The notes below the pieces were generated by a model, which saw nothing but the letters and a program-made list of their open reading frames with translations, made no database searches and was not told the origin of the DNA. Both the position numbers and the translations under genes were made by a program. Shown here piece by piece: positions 27,178 through 36,498 of a DNA stretch of 64,000 bases. Source of the stretch: Peteryoungia aggregata LMG 23059 (lineage in GTDB: Bacteria; Pseudomonadota; Alphaproteobacteria; Rhizobiales; Rhizobiaceae). Positions within the stretch are counted from its first letter, which is position 1. Every line of letters begins with the position of its first letter. Where the stretch lies: the NCBI RefSeq assembly GCF_030814435.1, contig NZ_JAUSUW010000001.1, positions 372,001 through 436,000 on the forward strand, read 5' to 3'.

Positions 27178-27358
27178 GGAAGGTTGCCCCTCATCCGGCT
27201 GCCGCCCCTTCTCCCCGCAAGGGGGGAGAAGACACGTGTGGTTCACCTCCCCCTTGAGGGGGGAGGTCGCGGCGAAGCCGCGGGTGGGGGTGATCCATTG
27301 CAGACGTTCACCCCACCCCGGAGCTTCGCTCCGACCCTCCCCCTCAAGGGGAGGGTAA
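27178..27358. repeat. Palindromic intergenic mosaic repeat (RIME-like)
   Basis: Several GC-rich palindromes stand side by side: CTCCCCGCAAGGGGGGAG near 27212, ACCTCCCCCTTGAGGGGGGAGGT near 27246 (arms of about 10), CGGCGAAGCCG near 27272, GGAGCTTCGCTCC near 27320, and CCTCCCCCTCAAGGGGAGG near 27338. This resembles the mosaic repeats scattered in Rhizobium genomes. It lies inside an ABC operon. Confidence 0.8.
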
Positions 27359-27362
27359 GACA

Positions 27363-28652
27363 TCAAGCCGCGATGAACTCGTTCCAGCGGCGGACCATGT
27401 AGCGATCCTCGTCCATGACGGAGTTCCAGCAGGCGACCTTGCCCATGCGCTCTTCGAAGGAGCCGCCGTCGCGGATAGCACCGGCCTTTTCCATGACAGC
27501 ACCTTCCGGAGACATGATGTCACCGGTCGCGGCCTTGCCTTCGATCCAGTAGCCCCACTCGTCGGCAGACATGAATTCCTTCGCGGTTTCCATGCAGGCG
27601 GAGTAGTAGCCTTGGCGGTTGAGATAGCCGCCGACCCAGCCGGACGTGTACCAGTTGATGTATTCATAGGCCGCATCGAGCTGCGCGCCGGTGAGGTGTG
27701 CGGCAAGACCGAGACCGCCGCCCCACGAGCGATAGCCTTCCTTGAGCGGCTGATACTTGCAGGCGATGCCCTTGGAGCGAACGGCAGCAACAGCCGGCGA
27801 CCACATCGACTGGATGACGACTTCGCCTGAGGCCATCAGGTTGACCGACTCGTCGAACGACTTCCAGAAAGCGCGGAACTGGCCGTCCTGCTTGGCCTTG
27901 ATGAGGAAGTCGATCGTCGTGTCGATCTCGGCCTTCGTCATGTTGCCCTTGTCGGCATATTTGATGATGCCCATGGCTTCGCAGATCATCGCCGCATCCA
28001 TGATGCCGATCGACGGGATATTGAGGATCGAGGTCTTGCCCTTGAAGGCCGGGTCCATGATGTCGGCCCAGGAGGAGATCTCGCGGCCGACGAGGTCGGG
28101 ACGAATGCCAAGCGTGTCGGCATTGTAGATGGTCGGCATCATCGTGAAGAGTTCGGTCTCACCCGATGCAAAGGTCTTGGCATCCTTGCTTTCAACATAG
28201 CCGACGGTATGCGGCGCAGTCCCCTGAGCAATCACGCTGTCGGGCAGAAGCTTGCCGTTTTTGAACAGCGGCACGACCTTGTCGTAGAACTTAAGCTTCG
28301 AGGTTTCCATCGGCTGGATGACGCCGGTCGGATAGACCTTCTTCAGGATCCAGTATTCGATGTCCGCAATGTCGTAGGACATCGGCTGGGTCACGGCGCG
28401 CTGAGCTGCTGCGTCAGAATCGGTTGCCGTCATCTCAAGCGTGATGCCGAGGTCGGCCTTGCACTTCTCGGCAATCGCATTGATGTTCGACACGCCGGTG
28501 CCGAACTGGCGAAGTGTGATCGGGTTCTGCGCCCAGATCGTCGGGAAGCCGGTGATCGCGCCCGAACCGGCGGCGAGGCCGGCAGCGGCCGATGCGGTCT
28601 TCAGGAATGTGCGGCGGGATACGCCCTTCTTCGTCTTGCTGCTGTCTGACAT
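27363..28652 (-). CDS. ABC transporter substrate-binding protein (PotD-like, Tat-exported)
   Basis: 429 residues with a twin-arginine signal (VSRRTFLKTASAAAGLAAG), followed by a PotD/Fbp-type binding fold with GISSWADIMDPAFKGK-like and INWYTSGW segments. Export by Tat suggests folding before transport. It starts 32 nt after the ATPase stop and is the periplasmic receptor for this importer. The ligand is not predictable; the linked racemase hints at an amino-acid or hydantoin derivative. Confidence 0.9.
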   Translation of the reverse strand: MSDSSKTKKGVSRRTFLKTASAAAGLAAGSGAITGFPTIWAQNPITLRQFGTGVSNINAIAEKCKADLGITLEMTATDSDAAAQRAVTQPMSYDIADIEYWILKKVYPTGVIQPMETSKLKFYDKVVPLFKNGKLLPDSVIAQGTAPHTVGYVESKDAKTFASGETELFTMMPTIYNADTLGIRPDLVGREISSWADIMDPAFKGKTSILNIPSIGIMDAAMICEAMGIIKYADKGNMTKAEIDTTIDFLIKAKQDGQFRAFWKSFDESVNLMASGEVVIQSMWSPAVAAVRSKGIACKYQPLKEGYRSWGGGLGLAAHLTGAQLDAAYEYINWYTSGWVGGYLNRQGYYSACMETAKEFMSADEWGYWIEGKAATGDIMSPEGAVMEKAGAIRDGGSFEERMGKVACWNSVMDEDRYMVRRWNEFIAA

Positions 28653-28684
28653 TGCGCTGTTCTCCTGGTTTTATTGGTTTGGCT

Positions 28685-29773
28685 TCACTTCACGATGCGT
28701 CCGAGGACGATCGAATCCGGCTGATCCCATGACAGGGTGACGCCTTCCCCGACGCGAACCGGGGAGGCAAAGAAGGCCGCGTCCGAGAGCACGGCGGTGA
28801 ATTCATCGGTAAAGGCGGTGGTGACAGTCAGCTTCACCTTGGCGCCGAGATATTCGACATTCGAGACGATGCCGTCGAAGCCGAGACCATCGGCCGGCAC
28901 GGCGCCGATGCGCACATGGTCCGTGCGGATGGCGATATCGGCGGTATCGTCGGCAACCGGGGCCGCACCGAGCGCGAAGAAGCGGCCACCGCCGACGACT
29001 TCGATGAACAGACCGTTGGTGGTTCGCTCGACGATCCGCCCCGACAACACGTTGTGGTCGCCCATGAAGCGGGCGACAAAGGCGGTCGCCGGACGCTCGA
29101 AGACGGCGCGCGGCGTATCCGCCTGCTCGATCCGCCCCTCGTTCATCACAACGATCAAATCGGCAAGCGCCATCGCCTCTTCCTGGCTGTGGGTCACATG
29201 CACGAAAGTGATGCCGAGCGAAGTCTGCAGCTTCTTTAGCTCAGCGCGCATGCGGATTTTCAGAAACGGGTCGAGTGCCGAAAGCGGCTCGTCGAGAAGC
29301 AGGGCTTCCGGCTTGGTGATCAGCGCGCGGGCGAGTGCCACACGCTGCTGCTGGCCACCCGAAAGCTGGGCCGGACGGCGGCTCGCATAGGGCTCGAGCT
29401 GCATCAGCTTCAACATCTCCAGCGCCTCGCGCCGACGCGTCTCCTTGTCGACGCCCTTCATCTTCAGGCTGAAGGCAACATTGTCGACAAGATCGAGATG
29501 CGGAAACAGCGCATAGGACTGGAACATCATCGCCGTGCCGCGCTGTGCCGGCGGCAGCGTGGTCACATTGGTATTGCCGAACACCACATCGCCGGAGGAG
29601 ACGCTTTCATGGCCTGCGACCATTCTGAGCGTCGATGTTTTGCCACAACCGGAGGGTCCGAGCAGGCAGCAATAGGTGCCGGCCGGGATCTTCAGGCTGA
29701 TGGCATGAACCGCAGTCGACGTCCCGTAAGTCTTGGTGACGGCGGCAAGTTCGATGTCGGCGGCTTTCGTCAT
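28685..29773 (-). CDS. ABC transporter ATP-binding protein (PotA type)
   Basis: 362 residues from ATG 29773, preceded by GGAG; the longer frame to 29953 runs through the control region. Walker A is GPSGCGKTS, the signature is LSGGQQQRVALARA, Walker B is LLLDEPLSALD, the H-loop is in VTHSQEEAMA, and a C-terminal TOBE domain follows. It is the first gene of the minus operon with the PotD, PotB and PotC-type parts, a racemase and a GNAT. Confidence 0.92.
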   Translation of the reverse strand: MTKAADIELAAVTKTYGTSTAVHAISLKIPAGTYCCLLGPSGCGKTSTLRMVAGHESVSSGDVVFGNTNVTTLPPAQRGTAMMFQSYALFPHLDLVDNVAFSLKMKGVDKETRRREALEMLKLMQLEPYASRRPAQLSGGQQQRVALARALITKPEALLLDEPLSALDPFLKIRMRAELKKLQTSLGITFVHVTHSQEEAMALADLIVVMNEGRIEQADTPRAVFERPATAFVARFMGDHNVLSGRIVERTTNGLFIEVVGGGRFFALGAAPVADDTADIAIRTDHVRIGAVPADGLGFDGIVSNVEYLGAKVKLTVTTAFTDEFTAVLSDAAFFASPVRVGEGVTLSWDQPDSIVLGRIVK

Positions 29774-29920
29774 GGCGGCTCCTTCGTCTCGCCAATGACG
29801 ATGCATAAGCCGTGCCAACTTCGCGCCAGCGTGGCTAACTGATTGAATCCGAACGAGGCAGATGCTGCGCCGCAAAAACAATGGGCAGCCGGCACAACTG
29901 CATGCACACGAATTAATCGA

Positions 29921-29955
29921 TTGGCGCCAATGATGGCGCCAGATTGTATGCAATC
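29921..29955. promoter_or_regulatory. Candidate GntR operators in divergent region
   Basis: TTGGCGCCAA (29921-29930), TGGCGCCA (29934-29941) and GATTG-TATG-CAATC (29942-29955) stand in a row between the ABC operon and the divergent GntR gene. The last has the TTGTATNCAA-like shape used by FCD-type GntR proteins. Function is inferred. Confidence 0.5.
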
Positions 29956-30034
29956 AGAAGTGCGTTTGGTCTTCCTTGCATCTTTCGCGAATGCCTTCTC
30001 CACGCTAAAAGAGGTTGAGACACCGGATGGACCC

Positions 30035-30748
30035 ATGAACGCCAAGAGCTCGCTCCGCAGCCAACTCGACCCGAACCTCGAAGACCGCGCCCGCGCGATC
30101 CGGGACGCATTGCGCGACGCCATCGTTGACCGGCGCCTTGCCCCCGGCACCAAACTTTCAGAAGCGGAAGTCGGGACGCTGTTCGACGTCAGCCGCACGG
30201 TTGTCCGGGACGCCTTGCAGATGCTGGCCTTCGAGGGATTGGTCAAAACGGAACGCAACCGCGGCGCCTTCGTCTCCAATCCGAGCACGGAAGAAGCCCG
30301 CCAGGTTTTCGCCTCGCGCCGCCTGATCGAGACCGGCATCATCGCCGCCGCCGCCGAACGGATCACGCCCGAAGAGATCGCCGCATTCCGGGAGCATCTG
30401 AAGGAAGAGGCACGCTACCGCGCCGAGCGTGGCGCATCGGCGCGGCGGGCCGAAATCAAGGCCTCGGGTGATTTTCACCTGATGCTGGCCAAGGTCGCCG
30501 GCAACCAGGTGCTGGAAAAATTCATGGACGAGCTCGTCGCCCGCTCCTCACTCGTCATTGCCCTTTACGGACGGACCGGCATTTCCAGCTGCGGCCATGA
30601 CGAACACGACGAAATCCTGAATGCGCTGGAAAAGGGCGACGTGAAAAAGGCGACCCATCTCATGCTGCATCACATCGACCACATCGAAGCCGACCTCGAC
30701 CTGTCGGTGGCAGAAGCCCGCACCCTGAAGGACGCGCTCGCCCTTTGA
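30035..30748 (+). CDS. GntR family regulator, FCD type
   Basis: 237 residues from ATG 30035. A winged helix contains LAPGTKLSEAEVGTLFDVSRTVVRDALQMLAFEGLV (motif read in parts). The all-helical FCD domain carries the metal/ligand histidines (FHLMLAKVAGN, HDEHDEILNALEKGD, MLHHIDHIEADL). An alternative in-frame start lies further upstream, but it would place the operator palindromes inside the gene. It is divergent from the PotABCD-type operon and is likely its regulator, with an organic-acid or amino-acid ligand. Confidence 0.87.
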   Translation: MNAKSSLRSQLDPNLEDRARAIRDALRDAIVDRRLAPGTKLSEAEVGTLFDVSRTVVRDALQMLAFEGLVKTERNRGAFVSNPSTEEARQVFASRRLIETGIIAAAAERITPEEIAAFREHLKEEARYRAERGASARRAEIKASGDFHLMLAKVAGNQVLEKFMDELVARSSLVIALYGRTGISSCGHDEHDEILNALEKGDVKKATHLMLHHIDHIEADLDLSVAEARTLKDALAL

Positions 30749-30794
30749 TGGACCGAGGCACGAGGGCACCAGAGCACCTTGTGAACTGAAGCTC

Positions 30795-31532
30795 TCAGCT
30801 GGATCGAAGGGCAACCTTGCGATCATGCTCGATGGTGTCGAGCATCGCTTCGCGCGCGCCCGCCTCATCGCCATATTCGATCCGGTTCACCAGCAGCTTG
30901 TGCTTCTCGAGCACCGTATCGAGAACGCAAGGGTCGGGAGCCGCCATCAGGCTCTTATAGGCAAGCGCATGCGCCAGCTCGATGACACCATAGAGCGCCC
31001 GAACGAAGGGATTATGCGCCGCGTCCGAGATGATCCGGTGCAGTTCGAAGTCAGCCAGCGCGAAGTTCTGCAGCGAACCGAGCGATGTCTCCATCTGGTG
31101 AATCCAGTAGAGCATCAGACGGATCTGATCGGCGGTGCGGCGCTTGGCGACTTCAGCTGCAGCCTGCGGCTCAAGCGACCGGCGGACTTCGTGCAGGCCC
31201 GTCAGAAACTCAGGATCGAGCGGCGCGTCCAGATGCCAGGCCAGCACCTGCGGGTCATAGAGGTTCCAGCGGCTCTTCTTGGCGACCTTGGTGCCGACCT
31301 TCGGCCGGGCCTCGAGCAACCCCTTCGCTTCCAGCGTCTTCAGCGCTTCACGCAAGACTGTGCGCGACACCTCGAATTCTTCGATCAACTCGGCGTCATT
31401 CGGGAGCGTCGTCCCAATCGCATAACGACCGGAGATGACCCCGGCCCCGATCTCGTTGATCACATGCGAATGGTAGTTGCGCGCCGTCGACCGCCCGGAC
31501 AGGGAGCGAAGAAGGCTCCCCGGCTCACTCAT
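30795..31532 (-). CDS. GntR family regulator, FadR/FCD type
   Basis: 245 residues. A winged helix (GTTLPNDAELIEEFEVSRTVLREALKTLEAKGLLEARPKVGT, read in parts) is followed by an FCD domain with FELHRIISDAAHNPF. It resembles regulators linked to sugar-acid and galactose-type genes. It is the last gene of the ytf-like operon and overlaps yjfF by 4 nt, so it is probably the operon's own repressor. Confidence 0.88.
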   Translation of the reverse strand: MSEPGSLLRSLSGRSTARNYHSHVINEIGAGVISGRYAIGTTLPNDAELIEEFEVSRTVLREALKTLEAKGLLEARPKVGTKVAKKSRWNLYDPQVLAWHLDAPLDPEFLTGLHEVRRSLEPQAAAEVAKRRTADQIRLMLYWIHQMETSLGSLQNFALADFELHRIISDAAHNPFVRALYGVIELAHALAYKSLMAAPDPCVLDTVLEKHKLLVNRIEYGDEAGAREAMLDTIEHDRKVALRSS

Positions 31533-32509
31533 GCAGGGGCCTTCTTCAGGCGAGTGCGCCCGGTCTGCGCGGTAAACACCAGCTTCTGAAGCAAGATGAA
31601 CATGAACAGCAGGAACCCGATGGCAATTTTAGTCCACCAGCTGGAGAGCGTCCCATCGAAGACGATGTAAGTCTGGACAAGGCCCTGCAGCATGACCCCG
31701 ATCAGGGTTCCGAAGATGAAACCGTAACCGCCCGTCAATAGCGTCCCGCCTATCACCACGGCTGCAATCGAGTCAAGTTCGATGCCAACAGCCGCCAGCG
31801 GGTAGCCCGCCGAGGTATAGAGCGAATAGACGATGCCCGCGAGGCCGCCGAGAAAAGAGGAAAGCGCATAGATCCCGATTGTGACCCTTCCCGTGGGCAC
31901 GCCCATCAGCGAGGCCGAGGTAGGGTTACCACCGATCGCGTAGACATAGGAGCCGAAGCGCGTCTTGTGGGCGATGAAACCGCAGACCAGAAAGGTCGAG
32001 AGCATCAGAAGGCCGATCGCACTTAGACGCCCGCCACCCGGAAGCTTGTAGTAGAGGCTGGAGATCGTCCGGTAGAACTCGTGGTCGATCGGGATCGAAT
32101 CCTGACTGAGAACCGAAGCGAGGCCGCGCGCCAGGAACATGCCGGCCAGAGTCACAATGAAGGGTGGCACCGCAAGGAAATGAATGACAGCGCCCATCGA
32201 CGCCCCGAAAGTGGCCGCGAGCGCCAGCACGATTGCAAACACCGCAAGCGGATGGATGCCGACCCAGGAGATCAGGATGGCCGTGATCACACCGGTGAGC
32301 CCGATCACCGCGCCGACGGAGAGATCGATGCCACCCGAGAGGATCACAAAGGTGGCACCGACGGCGGCAATCCCGAGAAAGGCGTTGTCGGTCAGGAAGT
32401 TGCCGAAGACGCGCGTCGACCACATGCCCGGATACTGGAAGATGCAGATGGCATAGGCGATCACGAAGATGAGGGTGGTCGCGGCGAGAGGGCGATAACG
32501 CGGATTCAT
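31529..32509 (-). CDS. yjfF: Galactofuranose-type ABC permease YjfF
   Basis: 326 residues with eight or more helices of the CUT2/BPD_transp_2 fold, GGIDLSVGAVIGLTGV and VVIGGTLLTGGYG. It follows ytfT with a 4-nt overlap, in the same order as E. coli ytfQRT-yjfF. It forms the membrane domain together with YtfT. Confidence 0.9.
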   Translation of the reverse strand: MNPRYRPLAATTLIFVIAYAICIFQYPGMWSTRVFGNFLTDNAFLGIAAVGATFVILSGGIDLSVGAVIGLTGVITAILISWVGIHPLAVFAIVLALAATFGASMGAVIHFLAVPPFIVTLAGMFLARGLASVLSQDSIPIDHEFYRTISSLYYKLPGGGRLSAIGLLMLSTFLVCGFIAHKTRFGSYVYAIGGNPTSASLMGVPTGRVTIGIYALSSFLGGLAGIVYSLYTSAGYPLAAVGIELDSIAAVVIGGTLLTGGYGFIFGTLIGVMLQGLVQTYIVFDGTLSSWWTKIAIGFLLFMFILLQKLVFTAQTGRTRLKKAPA

Positions 32510-33549
32510 CGTGCCTGTCCCGAAGTTTGGGTCTTGGTCTGGGGCGGAGTCGTGGCCGGGATCTGGCGTGGTCCGAACTTGCGACCGAGCACCTGGGCAA
32601 TCCGGGCCGACTGCAGGACCAGAATGATGATGATCATGCCGGCCTTGACGATCAGGTTGAATTCAGGCGGGAAGCCCGAAACCAGCACGCCGGTGTTCAT
32701 CGCCTGGATGATGATGGCGCCGAGCACTGACATCGGGATCGAGAAGCGCCCGCCGAGCAGCGATGTACCGCCGATCACGACTGCAAGGATGGCGTCGAGT
32801 TCGAGCCAAAGGCCGGCATTGTTGGCATCGGCCCCACGAATGTCGGCAGCGGCGATGATGCCCGCTGTGGCAGCGCAGAACCCGCCAAAGGCATAGATGC
32901 ACAAGATCACGAGCTTACTGCGCAGGCCCGTATAATTGGCTGCCGACAGGTTGGTACCGATCGCCTCGATGAACAGACCGATCGCGGTGCGGCGCATGAC
33001 GAAATGCGCGGCGATCATCAGCACGATCGCGATGACAGCCGGCATCGGCATGCCAAAGACATTGCCCGTGCCGACGAATATCAGCGCCTGATCGGAGAAG
33101 GTCACGATCGACCCCTCGGTGATCAGCTGTGCCACCCCTCGCCCCGCCACCATCAGCACCAGCGTCGCAACGAAGGGCTGGATGCCGAGATAGGCGACCA
33201 GAATGCCGTTCCACAGACCACAGAGGATGCCGATGGCAAGGGCAGCGACCAGCGTCACGACCAGCGGCTGGCCGGCCACCGCACAGGTCGCGGCAACCGC
33301 ACCCGCGACTGCCATCACCGCACCAACGGAAAGATCAACACCCTTGGTCGCGATGATCGCCGTCATACCGATCGCGAGGATCGCGACAGGCGCGCCGCGA
33401 TTGATGACGTCGATCAGGCTGCCGAACAACCGGCCATCCTGCCAGGTGATGTTGAAGAAGCCGGGAAAGACCAGCCAGTTGAAGAACAGCACGCCGGCAA
33501 GCGCCAGGATCTGCGGGGAAATGATGCGGGACATGGAAAGCCTTTTCAT
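32506..33549 (-). CDS. ytfT: Galactofuranose-type ABC permease YtfT
   Basis: 347 residues of the CUT2 permease fold: GVDLSVGAVMAVAGAVAA, the central GRGVAQLITEG, and VVIGGTSLLGGRFS. It overlaps ytfR and yjfF by 4 nt each. An unusual Pro/Thr/Gln-rich cytoplasmic tail follows the last helix (residues about 330-347). Confidence 0.9.
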   Translation of the reverse strand: MKRLSMSRIISPQILALAGVLFFNWLVFPGFFNITWQDGRLFGSLIDVINRGAPVAILAIGMTAIIATKGVDLSVGAVMAVAGAVAATCAVAGQPLVVTLVAALAIGILCGLWNGILVAYLGIQPFVATLVLMVAGRGVAQLITEGSIVTFSDQALIFVGTGNVFGMPMPAVIAIVLMIAAHFVMRRTAIGLFIEAIGTNLSAANYTGLRSKLVILCIYAFGGFCAATAGIIAAADIRGADANNAGLWLELDAILAVVIGGTSLLGGRFSIPMSVLGAIIIQAMNTGVLVSGFPPEFNLIVKAGMIIIILVLQSARIAQVLGRKFGPRQIPATTPPQTKTQTSGQAR

Positions 33550-35069
33550 GCCTCGACCTCCGCCGGCTGGGCGGCAATGGTCTGGACGATGACGCCGGGG
33601 GTGATGTCGGCGCCATGCAGTTCGGCGACCATCTTGCGATCGCGCATGACGACGACACGCGAGGAATAGCTGACGATTTCGTCGAGTTCGGACGAGATGA
33701 CGACGAGCGCCAGCCCATCCTCACGCAACCGGCTGATCATGCGCACGATTTCGGCATGGGCGCCGACATCGATGCCGCGAGTCGGCTCGTCGAGGATGAG
33801 GAAACGCGGATCGGTCGCAAGCCAGCGGGCGAGGATCACCTTCTGCTGGTTGCCGCCGGACAAGAGCTTGACCGGCAGTTCGGCCGAGGCCGTGCGAATG
33901 TCGAGCGCCTCGATGAAATTGCCGGCGATCTCCAGCTGTTCGTCGCGGTTGAGCGCCTTGAACCAACCGAGCCGCGCCTGCATGGCAATCACGATATTCT
34001 CGCGCACCGAGAGGTCGCCGAAAATGCCATCGATCTTGCGATCCTCCGGGCAGAAGCCGAAGCCGAGTTCGACCGCTTCACGCGGATTGCGGACCTGACG
34101 CGTTGCACCGTCAATCTTCAAGGCGCCGCTGTCGGCCTGATCGATGCCGAACATCAGCCGCGCCATCTCGGTTCGCCCGGAGCCAAGCAGCCCGGCGACA
34201 CCGACGACTTCGCCGCGATGGATCTTGAGATCGAAGGGCTGCACGCTGTTTGAAAGCCCGAAACCTTCGAACTCCATCAGCGTCTCACCCACTTCTCCCT
34301 CTTCGCCGAGAACATCGGGGTGATGGAAGGCGAGATCCTTGCCGAGCATCATGCGCACCAGACTGGTGCGGTCGAGCGAGGCAATCGCCTGAGTGCCGAC
34401 AAGGCGTCCGTTGCGCAAAACCGTCACGCGGTCCGACAACTCGAACACCTGATCGAGGAAGTGGGTAATGAAGACGATGGCGAGACCGCGATCACGCAGC
34501 TGCCGGACAATGCCAAACAGCTTCTCGACCTCGGACCGGTCAAGGCTTGCCGTCGGTTCGTCGAGGATCAGCACCTTGCCGGAGAGCTCGACGGCGCGGG
34601 CGATCGCAATGATCTGCTGGACGGCGACCGAGAAGGTGGAGAGTTCGGCCTTCACGTCGATATCGAGGCCATATGTATTGAGAATCTCGCGGGATTCGCG
34701 CTCCATCCGGCGCTTGTCGACCAGACCGAAGCGGTTTGTGGGCTGCCGCCCGATGAAGAGATTGTCGATGACGGTCATGTTCGGCAGGAGGTTGACCTCC
34801 TGATAGACCGTGCCGATGCCCAAGGTCTGCGCCTGCTGCGGCGTGGTGAAATTCACGACCTCGCCGTCAAGGGTGATTGTTCCGCCATCCGGAATATAGG
34901 CGCCCGTCAGGATCTTGATCAGCGTGGATTTGCCGGCACCGTTTTCGCCGAGAAGTGCATGTACTTCGCCCCGGTGAAACGCGATATCGACGCCGTCGAG
35001 CGCCGTATGATTGCCGAATGTCTTGGTGATGCCCGCCGCCGCAAGCACGATCGATGGATGCTCGGTCAT
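33546..35069 (-). CDS. ytfR: Galactofuranose-type ABC ATPase YtfR
   Basis: 507 residues from ATG 35069; the longer frame to 35204 crosses the intercistronic hairpin. Two fused nucleotide-binding domains are present. The first has intact Walker A GENGAGKST and DEPTASLD. The second has the degenerate loop GLLGSGRTE and signature LSGGNQQKV with DEPTRGIDVGA, as usual for CUT2 ATPases. Motif content and operon order match YtfR. Confidence 0.9.
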   Translation of the reverse strand: MTEHPSIVLAAAGITKTFGNHTALDGVDIAFHRGEVHALLGENGAGKSTLIKILTGAYIPDGGTITLDGEVVNFTTPQQAQTLGIGTVYQEVNLLPNMTVIDNLFIGRQPTNRFGLVDKRRMERESREILNTYGLDIDVKAELSTFSVAVQQIIAIARAVELSGKVLILDEPTASLDRSEVEKLFGIVRQLRDRGLAIVFITHFLDQVFELSDRVTVLRNGRLVGTQAIASLDRTSLVRMMLGKDLAFHHPDVLGEEGEVGETLMEFEGFGLSNSVQPFDLKIHRGEVVGVAGLLGSGRTEMARLMFGIDQADSGALKIDGATRQVRNPREAVELGFGFCPEDRKIDGIFGDLSVRENIVIAMQARLGWFKALNRDEQLEIAGNFIEALDIRTASAELPVKLLSGGNQQKVILARWLATDPRFLILDEPTRGIDVGAHAEIVRMISRLREDGLALVVISSELDEIVSYSSRVVVMRDRKMVAELHGADITPGVIVQTIAAQPAEVEA

Positions 35070-35127
35070 GTGCCTCTTCCCCCTCTCCCATGAAGCTATC
35101 CCCTGATTAAGCCGGGGAAAAGCGACA

Positions 35128-35159
35128 GAGACCCCGCCACCAGGGTATGGCGGGGTCTC
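35128..35159 (-). terminator. Intercistronic hairpin between ytfQ and ytfR
   Basis: A perfect 12-bp stem (GAGACCCCGCCA/TGGCGGGGTCTC, loop of 8) lies between the binding-protein and ATPase genes, with only a short T stretch after it. It is likely an attenuating hairpin that favours binding-protein expression, like the one at 14649. Confidence 0.65.
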
Positions 35160-35175
35160 GGCCGGGAGGGTTACC

Positions 35176-36138
35176 TTAGTAACCGAGGCCCTTGCGGTTG
35201 TCATACTCGCCCTGCGGGTTGTCCGCAGGCGTGTAGAGCTTGGATTCCGTGATGATGAACTTCTCCGGCTGCTTGCCGTCCTTCAGGAAGGCATCGAGCG
35301 CGTCGAAGGCCGGACCCGCCATGTTCGGGGTCAGTTCCACGGTCGCATTGGCTTCGCCGGCAACCATGGCGGCGAAGATATCCGGAACAGCGTCGATCGA
35401 AACAACCAGGATGTCGGTGCCCGGCTTCAGGCCGGCATCCTTGATCGCCTGGATGGCACCGACGGCCATGTCGTCATTGTGGGCATACATCGCGCAGATG
35501 TCCTTGCCGCCATTTTCGGCCTTCAGGAAGCCTTCCATGACTTCCTTGCCCTTTGCGCGGGTGAAGTCGCCGGTCTGGCTCCGGGCAATGGTGATGTTCG
35601 CCTTGCCGGCAATGGCTTCTTCAAAGCCCTTCTTGCGGTTGATCGCAGGCGTCGAACCGACGGTGCCTTGCAGTTCAACGACCTTGCACGGCTTGTCGCC
35701 GACAGTGGTAGCCAGCCATTCGCCGGCAACGCGGCCTTCCTTAACCTGGTCGGACGCGACCGAGGTCAGGTAGAGATCCTGCGGAGCGTCAACGCCGCGG
35801 TCGAGCAGGATGACCGGGATTTCGGCTTCCTTGGCTTCCGTCAGAACGTCTTCCCAGCCGGTTGCGACGACGGGAGCAACGAGAATGGCGTCGACGCCCT
35901 GGGCGATGAAGCCTCTGATAGCCTTGATCTGGTTTTCCTGCTTCTGCTGTGCGTCGGCGAACTTCAGTTCGATGCCGCGCTTTTCAGCTTCCAGCTTGGT
36001 GACGGATGTTTCAGCTGCACGCCAGCCCGATTCCGAACCGATCTGCGAAAAGCCGACGGTGAGATCTGAAGCGAGAGCCGAAGAGCAGCCGAGTGCGATC
36101 ACGCTTGCGCTGAGCGCAAGCTTGCGAAGAAATGTCAT
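35176..36138 (-). CDS. ytfQ: Galactofuranose-type periplasmic binding protein YtfQ
   Basis: 320 residues from ATG 36138, starting with a Sec signal peptide (MTFLRKLALSASVIALG, then SSALAS). The mature part begins DLTVGFSQIGSESGWRAAET and keeps QQKQENQIKA, APVVATGWE, ELQGTVGS, SQTGDFTRAKGKEVMEG and ELTPNMAGPAFDAL, closely following what I recall of E. coli YtfQ. It binds a furanose sugar and is the first gene of the operon. In some rhizobia related systems carry arabinose or galactose, so the exact ligand is uncertain. Confidence 0.92.
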   Translation of the reverse strand: MTFLRKLALSASVIALGCSSALASDLTVGFSQIGSESGWRAAETSVTKLEAEKRGIELKFADAQQKQENQIKAIRGFIAQGVDAILVAPVVATGWEDVLTEAKEAEIPVILLDRGVDAPQDLYLTSVASDQVKEGRVAGEWLATTVGDKPCKVVELQGTVGSTPAINRKKGFEEAIAGKANITIARSQTGDFTRAKGKEVMEGFLKAENGGKDICAMYAHNDDMAVGAIQAIKDAGLKPGTDILVVSIDAVPDIFAAMVAGEANATVELTPNMAGPAFDALDAFLKDGKQPEKFIITESKLYTPADNPQGEYDNRKGLGY

Positions 36139-36498
36139 GATGTCCTCCCTTGAAAAGACACCGCCTCCACGGTGTCTGGCATTATGCATAGGCAAACGAT
36201 TTCGACCTGTAAAGTCCAAAAGTACTATTATATGTTGTGCAATGCAGCATAGAGCTTGGAAGCTACTTGGCTCTGCTTTCTGTTGCCGTGATCGGCAAAG
36301 GTTAACGCCAAACTTGCCTCGCTGCAGCAAGCCAGATGCGTGAACGGGAGAAAAAGCCAGCAGTTGCCGGCTATCGAGCCTGCCTCCCCAAATCTCGTAA
36401 TATCCCGTTAACCATTTTTATTTATATTTGGCGACGCACGATGCCTGTGCCTCCGCATGAGCGATTCCGGCTCCCGCTATCCGAGACAGGAATACCCA
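36139..36498. promoter_or_regulatory. Divergent promoter region, ytfQ / parA-like
   Basis: 360 bp without a gene. It is AT-rich near 36170-36250, with ATTATGCATA near 36180 and an imperfect palindrome ATGTTGTGCAATGCAGCAT near 36232 that may be the GntR operator for the ytf operon. Another AT-rich block at 36395-36430 probably carries the promoter of the ParA-like gene. No RNA gene seen. Confidence 0.4.

Noticed and set aside
27178..27358. CRISPR array or riboswitch in the repeat-rich gap
   Set aside because: Palindromes differ from one another with no constant repeat or spacer length, and no cas genes are near; it fits a mosaic repeat.
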